Source: Bdellovibrionales bacterium (GTDB taxonomy: Bacteria > Bdellovibrionota > Bdellovibrionia > Bdellovibrionales > UBA1609). From it: a stretch of DNA of 18,259 nucleotides. This document shows positions 14,226 to 18,259 of the stretch, one piece after another. The translations under genes were made by a program, and so were the position numbers. How positions within the stretch are numbered: position 1 is the first letter of the stretch; each line of letters begins with the position of its first letter. The notes below the pieces were generated by a model. The model did no database searches and was not told where the DNA came from. It was given only the letters and a program-made list of their open reading frames with translations. Location of the stretch: NCBI GenBank assembly GCA_028279085.1, contig JANQSX010000141.1, positions 1 through 18,259 of the forward strand. The letters are read 5' to 3'.

Positions 14226-14753
14226 TTAAAAATTATATTTTAGAGAAAGACCTAAGCTTGTAGCATCCAAATCTTGGTCATAATAAGCTAAAGGCAAAAC
14301 CTGAAAAGCAGGTTCTTTTCCTATCTTATAGTGATCAGGAAGCATCCATGTGTCTATGATCTCCCATATTCTTAGCCCACCTAGAGCCAAACCGAACCCT
14401 AAATACATCGACATTGTCGTCCAGTTGATTTTTTTGTCTAGTGCATTGTCGACCGTTATTATACCTGTGGTGATCAATCCTGCGAAACACAAACCCTGTG
14501 TTACAGTATGAACCCATTTATATCTCCCTTGAATGGCTGTACCTATTCCTAAACCTAGAAATATAGATGCAACCCCTCCTCCGATATAAGCTCCATTGCT
14601 TATCATTTTAACAGGAGAACTATTGTATAATTCAGCTGTAGAAGAAGAATCCTCCGCCATTGCCTGATATGACACACTGTCGTCAGACAGAGCATAAGGA
14701 CTGTATGCCAGCATAAAAGCTAGACAACATAAAATAGACTTTCCTACTTTCAT
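14226..14753 (-). CDS. Putative P13-porin-like membrane protein with signal peptide
   Basis: This 175-residue protein has a signal peptide ('MKVGKSILCCLAFMLAYSPY', cleavage near residue 23, 'ALS-DD'). Two or three Gly-rich hydrophobic stretches follow: 'GAYIGGGVASIFLGLGIGTA', 'WVHTVTQGLCFAGLITTGII' and 'MSMYLGFGLALGGLRIWEII'. The pattern 'GLGIGTAIQGRYKW...WxxxDTWMLPDHYKI' and a C-terminal phenylalanine (KYNF) resemble P13-type small outer-membrane porins found in spirochaetes and Bdellovibrionota, but I cannot confirm it; another small integral membrane protein remains possible. Strong Shine-Dalgarno AAGGAGG before the ATG. It is monocistronic, with a terminator right behind it. Confidence 0.5.
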   Translation of the reverse strand: MKVGKSILCCLAFMLAYSPYALSDDSVSYQAMAEDSSSTAELYNSSPVKMISNGAYIGGGVASIFLGLGIGTAIQGRYKWVHTVTQGLCFAGLITTGIITVDNALDKKINWTTMSMYLGFGLALGGLRIWEIIDTWMLPDHYKIGKEPAFQVLPLAYYDQDLDATSLGLSLKYNF

Positions 14754-14776
14754 TATTACCTCCTTGGTTTTTGTTT

Positions 14777-14848
14777 ATGTTGTAAAAACATCACATTACT
14801 GTCAAAACATTTTCCATAAATGTTACTGATATTAACTAAAGGTGTCAA
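14777..14848 (-). promoter_or_regulatory. Tandem TTGACA boxes upstream of the 14226-14753 gene
   Basis: On the minus strand, perfect TTGACA hexamers lie at 14848-14843 and 14805-14800. TAACAT (14825-14820) is 17 bases after the first, and CAACAT (14782-14777) is 17 bases after the second. Both are plausible promoters for the porin-like gene; the second would give a shorter leader. Confidence 0.5.
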
Positions 14849-14859
14849 TAGTAAGCTTT

Positions 14860-14889
14860 TTGTCGCGACCCCCATTGTCACGACCCCCA
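14860..14889. repeat. 15-bp tandem duplication
   Basis: TTGTCGCGACCCCCA (14860-14874) is followed directly by TTGTCACGACCCCCA (14875-14889), with one difference. The first copy contains the palindrome GTCGCGAC. It is locally GC-rich within AT-rich DNA and unexplained. Confidence 0.75.
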
Positions 14890-14906
14890 TTTGGACTAGT
14901 TTGTTA

Positions 14907-14932
14907 TTCTGGATTGGATTCGGAATCCAGAA
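14907..14932. repeat. Palindromic repeat copy immediately after pth
   Basis: TTCTGGATT (14907-14915) pairs perfectly with AATCCAGAA (14924-14932). The right half, GATTCGGAATCCAGAA (14917-14932), is identical to 9985-10000 in the tatD-downstream repeat. It lies six bases beyond the pth stop and has no T tract. Confidence 0.7.
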
Positions 14933-14938
14933 ATAGTT

Positions 14939-15634
14939 TCATACATTGTTGTAACGATTAGCGGACTTTTCCAGTCCTTCTGATAAGAAATATTCAAAAG
15001 CTTCAATAGTCTTATTTAAAAAATCGGGTAATAATTCCTGCTCTTTTTTTGTAAAAGGTTTTAAAACCAGTCTTGTTAAATTGGGAGTAGGATGATTGGT
15101 GAGTAAAAGTGGATTTACAGGAGGTAAAGAAGAGAGCCAGTTTTCTTTTTTATTTTCGTCTTGGTCATATACTTTTGTTTGATTTTGAGTTGCAGTGGAA
15201 TGTGTCTCTTTTTGGTACTCTTGTTCTATAAAAGCTTGCATTCCTATCCTCAAGCGAGTGTAGTTTTGGCTGGCTAGTTCTTCATTTATGTTTTTCAATC
15301 CGTTGTGACCGGCCGGTCCACGGTTTTTTTGAAAACGCAGAGATAAAAAAGGTAAGTCAGTGTCATCATGGATAACTAAAAGATCATCCAAACTGAGTTT
15401 ATAAAAGTCCATTACACTTTTTACCGCTTTTCCGGAAAGATTCATATAGGTAAGAGGCTTTAGAAAAATGATTTTTTTATCTTCGGTAAGAGCTATTTCT
15501 GAAGAGAATTTCTTTTTAGATTGTAATTTAATATTAAAAAAATGAGCTAGAGCATCTATAAGTATCCAGCCAATATTATGAGGAGTTAAAAGATACTTTT
15601 CTCCCGGATTACCGAGACCAACAATCAGCTTCAT
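14939..15634 (-). CDS. pth: Peptidyl-tRNA hydrolase with an enlarged insertion
   Basis: This enzyme frees tRNA from stalled peptidyl-tRNA. Catalytic and tRNA-contact residues are present: 'LIVGLGNPGEKY', H19 in 'TPHNIGW', N65 in 'PLTYMNLSGKAV', D90 in 'VIHDDTDLPF' and N111 in 'RGPAGHNGLKNI'. The usual GGxAGHNG motif reads RGPAGHNG. At 231 residues the protein is about 40 longer than E. coli Pth. The extra part lies between 'YTRLRIGM' and 'LVLKPFTKKE' (about residues 133-186), where other Pth proteins have a short 'GHP...VLGKF' loop, and it is polar, with 'THSTATQNQTKVYDQDENKK'. The gene starts three bases after the rplY stop, as part of prs-rplY-pth. There is no frameshift, so the insertion is read through. 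Confidence 0.92.
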   Translation of the reverse strand: MKLIVGLGNPGEKYLLTPHNIGWILIDALAHFFNIKLQSKKKFSSEIALTEDKKIIFLKPLTYMNLSGKAVKSVMDFYKLSLDDLLVIHDDTDLPFLSLRFQKNRGPAGHNGLKNINEELASQNYTRLRIGMQAFIEQEYQKETHSTATQNQTKVYDQDENKKENWLSSLPPVNPLLLTNHPTPNLTRLVLKPFTKKEQELLPDFLNKTIEAFEYFLSEGLEKSANRYNNV

Positions 15635-15637
15635 TTT

Positions 15638-16300
15638 TTACTTGGTTTCTTTTTTTTCTTCCTGTTTTGTCTCTGCGGATGGAGCAGCTTCACTAGTTTG
15701 CTGACTTTCATCAACCTTGTTTTCTTCCTCTTCTGTCACTTCACTGACAGCGCATAAAGATTCTTTCGGGCTTGTAATGAGCTTAATGTTTTCCGGTATT
15801 TGTAAATTTGAAACGTGAAAATTCTGATTAATATCCAAAGGACTTATGTCAATAGAAAAAGATTCAGGAATTTCAGTCGGTAGGCATTCCACCTCCACAC
15901 TTCTGCGAAGTACATTAAACACCCCTCCGGATTCTTTCACTCCTTTTGATTTACCAGTGAAATAAATTTCCACGTTCACGCGCACTGTTTTACTCATATC
16001 CAATGAAAGAAAATCCAAATGAAGAGGTTTTCTGGTTAATTTGTGATAACTAATGTCTTTTTTAATAACTTTTAGGCCATTGAGTTCTTTTTCTTCTGAT
16101 TTAAAAGTAAATATTTTATTTTCATACTCTTTTTTAGAATATTTTTCTGCAAAACGAATATCTAAAGATAAAGGAATAGATTTTTGGCCTGGGCCATAAA
16201 CAATAGCCGGTACAAGCTGTTCTCTTCTGAGGTGGCGAGAAATAGAACTGCCAGATTTTCTTGAAAAAACTTCAAACTCTAAATCTTTTTTTTCAGACAT
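15638..16300 (-). CDS. rplY: Ribosomal protein bL25 (long, CTC/TL5 type)
   Basis: This protein binds 5S rRNA in the large ribosomal subunit. The N-terminal domain is typical: 'FEVFSRKSGSSISRHLRREQ' then 'LVPAIVYGPGQKSIPLSLD'. The C-terminal beta domain of CTC-type L25 follows: 'VRVNVEIYFTGKSKGVKESG' with 'GGVFNVLRRSVEVECLPTEI'. An acidic, low-complexity tail with many Glu and Lys ends the protein. The ATG at 16300 (220 residues, MSEKKDLEF) has AAGGAA six bases upstream. The ATG at 16315 would add five residues but has no ribosome site, so I prefer 16300. It is the middle gene of prs-rplY-pth. Confidence 0.93.
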   Translation of the reverse strand: MSEKKDLEFEVFSRKSGSSISRHLRREQLVPAIVYGPGQKSIPLSLDIRFAEKYSKKEYENKIFTFKSEEKELNGLKVIKKDISYHKLTRKPLHLDFLSLDMSKTVRVNVEIYFTGKSKGVKESGGVFNVLRRSVEVECLPTEIPESFSIDISPLDINQNFHVSNLQIPENIKLITSPKESLCAVSEVTEEEENKVDESQQTSEAAPSAETKQEEKKETK

Positions 16301-16335
16301 TGCTTTTTCCTTCATTTAACCGGTTAAACATAAAA

Positions 16336-17259
16336 TTAAAAAAGAGCGCTTACTGAACCTTTAGAGTGTATCCGCTTCATAGCTTCCGCTACAAGAGGGG
16401 CAACGGAGACACGATGTACTTTATGGCTCTTCTGTTTTATGGGAATCGTATCAGTTACCCAAACTTCTTTCAAGTGGCTTTTTTCAATTCTTTCCAGAGC
16501 CGGACCGGAAAAAACAGCATGGGTAACAATGGCATAAACCTCTTTTGCTCCATGTTCAATAAGATTATTAACGGCTACACAAAGAGTCCCGGCCGTGTCA
16601 ATCATATCATCTATGATGAGGGCTGTTTTATTTTGTACATCTCCAATGATATGAAAAGCTTTGGCTTCATTGGGTCTGTCCCGTCTTTTATCTATGACGG
16701 CAATAGGGCTTTTAATTTTTTCCGCAAAGGCTCTTGTTCTTTCCACAGCACCTGCATCAGGGCTCACACAAACAATATCTTTTATGGAGCTTTTTTTGTT
16801 CTGCCAGGCTTCAGCCATTACAGGAAAGGCAAATAGATTATCCACCGGACCATTAAAAAAACCTTGAATTTGGGGGGCATGAAGATCCACCACTAATAGT
16901 CTTTTAGACCCGGCCACTTGGCAGAGATCAGCTACACAGCGGGCGGATATGGGAGCGCGGGGTTCCGCTTTTCGATCCTGACGGGAATAACCATAGTAAG
17001 GCATAACCAAAGTAATTTCTCTAACGGAGGCTCTTTTCATGGCGTCCATTAAGATAAATAATTCCATATAATTTTCGTTTACAGGGTTACAGGTGCTTTG
17101 GATGATGAAAACATCTGAGCCACGCACATTTTCTTTTATAGATACTTGCACCTCTCCATCTGCGAAACGGGATATTTCACAATTTCCCAAAGGAATGTTT
17201 AAGTAGTTTACTACCTTTTTTGCGAACTCAGGATTGGCGTTACCTGTAAAAACTTTCAT
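16336..17259 (-). CDS. prs: Ribose-phosphate pyrophosphokinase (PRPP synthetase, class I)
   Basis: This 307-residue enzyme transfers pyrophosphate from ATP to ribose-5-phosphate, giving PRPP for nucleotide, His and Trp synthesis. The class I motifs are complete: 'RFADGEVQVSI', 'MPYYGYSRQDRK' (R93, D95, R96), 'VVDLHAPQIQGFF' (H127), the flexible loop 'KRRDRPNEA' (K191, R193) and the PRPP site 'LIIDDMIDTAGTL' (D217, D218, D221). It heads the prs-rplY-pth run, with about 20-35 bases to rplY. The upstream 228 bases hold two palindromic elements, so the leader or promoter is unusually repeat-rich. Only a weak ribosome site precedes the ATG. Confidence 0.97.
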   Translation of the reverse strand: MKVFTGNANPEFAKKVVNYLNIPLGNCEISRFADGEVQVSIKENVRGSDVFIIQSTCNPVNENYMELFILMDAMKRASVREITLVMPYYGYSRQDRKAEPRAPISARCVADLCQVAGSKRLLVVDLHAPQIQGFFNGPVDNLFAFPVMAEAWQNKKSSIKDIVCVSPDAGAVERTRAFAEKIKSPIAVIDKRRDRPNEAKAFHIIGDVQNKTALIIDDMIDTAGTLCVAVNNLIEHGAKEVYAIVTHAVFSGPALERIEKSHLKEVWVTDTIPIKQKSHKVHRVSVAPLVAEAMKRIHSKGSVSALF

Positions 17260-17286
17260 CTTATTTTAAATTCCCCCAGCTATTTT

Positions 17287-17337
17287 GTCATTCCGGACCC
17301 CCGCCTGCACGGGGGCAGGCTTTGATCCGGAATCCAG
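17287..17337. repeat. Palindromic repeat with GC-rich tip upstream of prs
   Basis: GTCATTCCGGA (17287-17297) and TCCGGAATCCAG (17326-17337) form the base, pairing ATTCCGGA with TCCGGAAT. The tip contains two alternative stems: CCCCCG/CGGGGG (17298-17303 and 17310-17315) and GCCTGC/GCAGGC (17303-17308 and 17315-17320), which cannot form together. It lies about 28 bases before the prs start, so it would be in the prs leader if transcription starts upstream of it. Confidence 0.8.
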
Positions 17338-17354
17338 TAGAATTGAAAATACCT

Positions 17355-17488
17355 AGCTCATAAGTCAAAATCAGCTCAAAAGTTCAGACATGCGTTTTGC
17401 CACAGAGTCGTCATTCCGGCGAAGGCCGGAATCAGCCGCTCTGTGTACAAAGCCGAACTCATTTTGAGCTGACTTTGACTTATGAGCT
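17355..17488. repeat. Large palindromic element B with nested repeat
   Basis: Arms 17355-17381 and 17462-17488 are complementary at 26 of 27 bases (the left begins AGCTCATAAGTCAAAATCAG). The inner segment 17374-17408 matches element A (12505-12539) at 33 of 35 bases, and CACAGAG/CTCTGTG (17401-17407 and 17439-17445) is an inner stem. At the tip, where element A has a short AGCT-TTC-AGCT hairpin, element B has a copy of the short GTCATTCC palindrome. The remaining bases to 17588 show only a partial GTCATTCC at 17490-17497. Confidence 0.88.
17410..17433. repeat. Short palindromic repeat nested in element B
   Basis: ATTCCGGC-GAAG-GCCGGAAT (17413-17432) is a perfect 8-bp stem. The 24 bases from 17410 match 5486-5509 inside the epmA-like gene at 23 of 24 positions. 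It occupies the tip of the larger palindrome, which suggests insertion of one repeat into another. Confidence 0.85.
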
Positions 17489-17588
17489 TGTCATTCCAAT
17501 TACATCATCTTTCAATTCAGGTATGAAGCTTCAAACTGGATTGATAAATCTTTCATTTATAGAATGATATTTTTTATTACTATATGAC

Positions 17589-18170
17589 TTAAAAGTCAAC
17601 TGCTTTAGGAGTAAAAGTGTTTAGCCATTCTTCAATCTCACTATGTTTATGTAGTATAATTGTTGGACATTTAACATTCTGTAACTGTTTTAATATCTTT
17701 GGCCGACGACGAATAGAAAAAGAAATAACATATAACCAAAAAGTAATGATACCTTCGCCACCTTTGGGTCGATGTGGTTGGTTACGGATTCGTAAAGGTA
17801 AAGTGTCGCGCTGACCACAATAGCGTTTTATGTCTCGTACTATTACTCGCCAAAGGCAACGCCATAAAGGTATATCCAAAAATATAATAAGATCGGCTTG
17901 GTTCAAACGGATAGTAAGTGTATTGTCAAAGGTTCCATCAATAATCCATTTATCTTGTAATACTAAGTCGTTTATTTTCTTTTTCCAAACTGTTGGTTTC
18001 GTTGGAATCCAATCTGCATTCCAAAAGAGATCGTCTAAGTGATAAACTGGCAAATTAGATAAAGTAGTTAAGCGTTTTGAGAAAACAGTTTTTCCACTTC
18101 CACAATTTCCAATAACAGCTATACGACATACTTTCAATTTTTTGTTATTTTCTTGAGGGTAAAAATTCAT
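17589..18170 (-). CDS. FlaR/adenylate-kinase-like P-loop protein (topology modulation family)
   Basis: This 193-residue protein has a P-loop 'IAVIGNCGSGKTVFSK' (G21-T28), then 'YHLDDLFWNADW', 'KWIIDGTFDNTLTIRLNQAD' and 'LIIFLDIPLWRCLWR'. This is the pattern of the small AAA/adenylate-kinase-like family often named 'DNA topology modulation protein FlaR', in which the WIIDGN(Y) segment reads IIDGTF here. It is a cytoplasmic nucleotide-binding protein, and its phosphoryl acceptor is unknown. A short C-terminal tail ends 'EEWLNTFTPKAVDF'. It stands alone: the next gene (prs) is separated by 329 bases of repeats. Only a weak purine-rich GAG precedes the ATG, but no other start is better. Confidence 0.75.
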   Translation of the reverse strand: MNFYPQENNKKLKVCRIAVIGNCGSGKTVFSKRLTTLSNLPVYHLDDLFWNADWIPTKPTVWKKKINDLVLQDKWIIDGTFDNTLTIRLNQADLIIFLDIPLWRCLWRVIVRDIKRYCGQRDTLPLRIRNQPHRPKGGEGIITFWLYVISFSIRRRPKILKQLQNVKCPTIILHKHSEIEEWLNTFTPKAVDF

Positions 18171-18202
18171 TATTAACTCATATATTACATTCTACTCTTT
18201 CA

Positions 18203-18227
18203 CTGGATTGCGGATCAAGTCCGTAAT
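18203..18227. repeat. Degenerate palindromic repeat copy
   Basis: CTGGATTGCGGATCAAGTCC begins a degenerate copy of the family: ATTGCGGA pairs with TCCGTAAT (18207-18214 and 18220-18227) with one G/T wobble. It lies upstream of the FlaR-like gene, close to the end of the window. Confidence 0.55.
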
Positions 18228-18259
18228 AAAAGAAAACCCTAGTAGGGGTGTTCTTACCC

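Noticed and set aside
14939..15634. Frameshift or fusion in pth
   Set aside because: The extra segment is in one continuous frame, and the conserved C-terminal helix with 'GLEKSANRYN' follows in phase, so it is an insertion and not a broken gene.
16366..16836. Plus-strand open frame of 156 codons over prs
   Set aside because: It lies fully antisense to a strongly conserved prs gene, has no recognisable domain, and its composition looks like reverse-complemented coding sequence.

Overview
The window is AT-rich bacterial DNA from a Gram-negative organism with an outer membrane: it carries lipoproteins, secreted proteins with Sec signal peptides and a BatD homologue. No single marker fixes the lineage. 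The prs-rplY-pth-ychF neighbourhood, an EpmA-type lysyl ligase, a COG4324-type lipoprotein peptidase and BatD together suggest a proteobacterial or Bdellovibrionota-like genome. This is inference and low confidence. Dispersed GC-rich palindromic repeats in an AT-rich background are reminiscent of the repeat families of host-associated or small-genome proteobacteria.

Layout. (1) 2-1756: 3' part of batD on +, cut by the window edge. (2) 1822-3575: three-gene accessory cluster on -, with two paralogous secreted Ala/Lys-rich heptad-repeat proteins flanking a small lipoprotein. (3) 3897-4726: a ribbon-helix-helix/PIN toxin-antitoxin pair with its own promoter-operator and terminator. (4) 4822-7369: an epmA-like gene with an unusual N-terminal domain and an in-frame palindromic repeat, then a lipoprotein zinc peptidase. 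(5) 7503-9942: overlapping tmk-holB-tatD operon. (6) 10200-12435: gap-pgk glycolytic pair one base apart. (7) 12722-13012: small secreted helical protein, convergent with ychF. (8) 13015-18170, all on -: ychF, a putative membrane/porin-like protein, then the prs-rplY-pth run, and a FlaR/adenylate-kinase-like P-loop protein.

How the genes work together. The conserved genes are housekeeping: dTTP synthesis and clamp-loader function (tmk, holB), PRPP synthesis (prs), 5S rRNA binding and peptidyl-tRNA recycling (rplY, pth), a ribosome-associated ATPase (ychF), EF-P modification (epmA) and lower glycolysis (gap, pgk). The GAPDH carries substitutions at the residues that normally enforce NAD specificity.

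The most unusual content is the repeat landscape. A short palindrome family (core ATTCCGGC-GAAG-GCCGGAAT) occurs between genes, inside the epmA reading frame, and nested in one of two larger palindromes whose cores are conserved while their outer arms differ but remain self-complementary. The heptad-repeat secreted protein cluster is the best candidate for an undescribed protein system.
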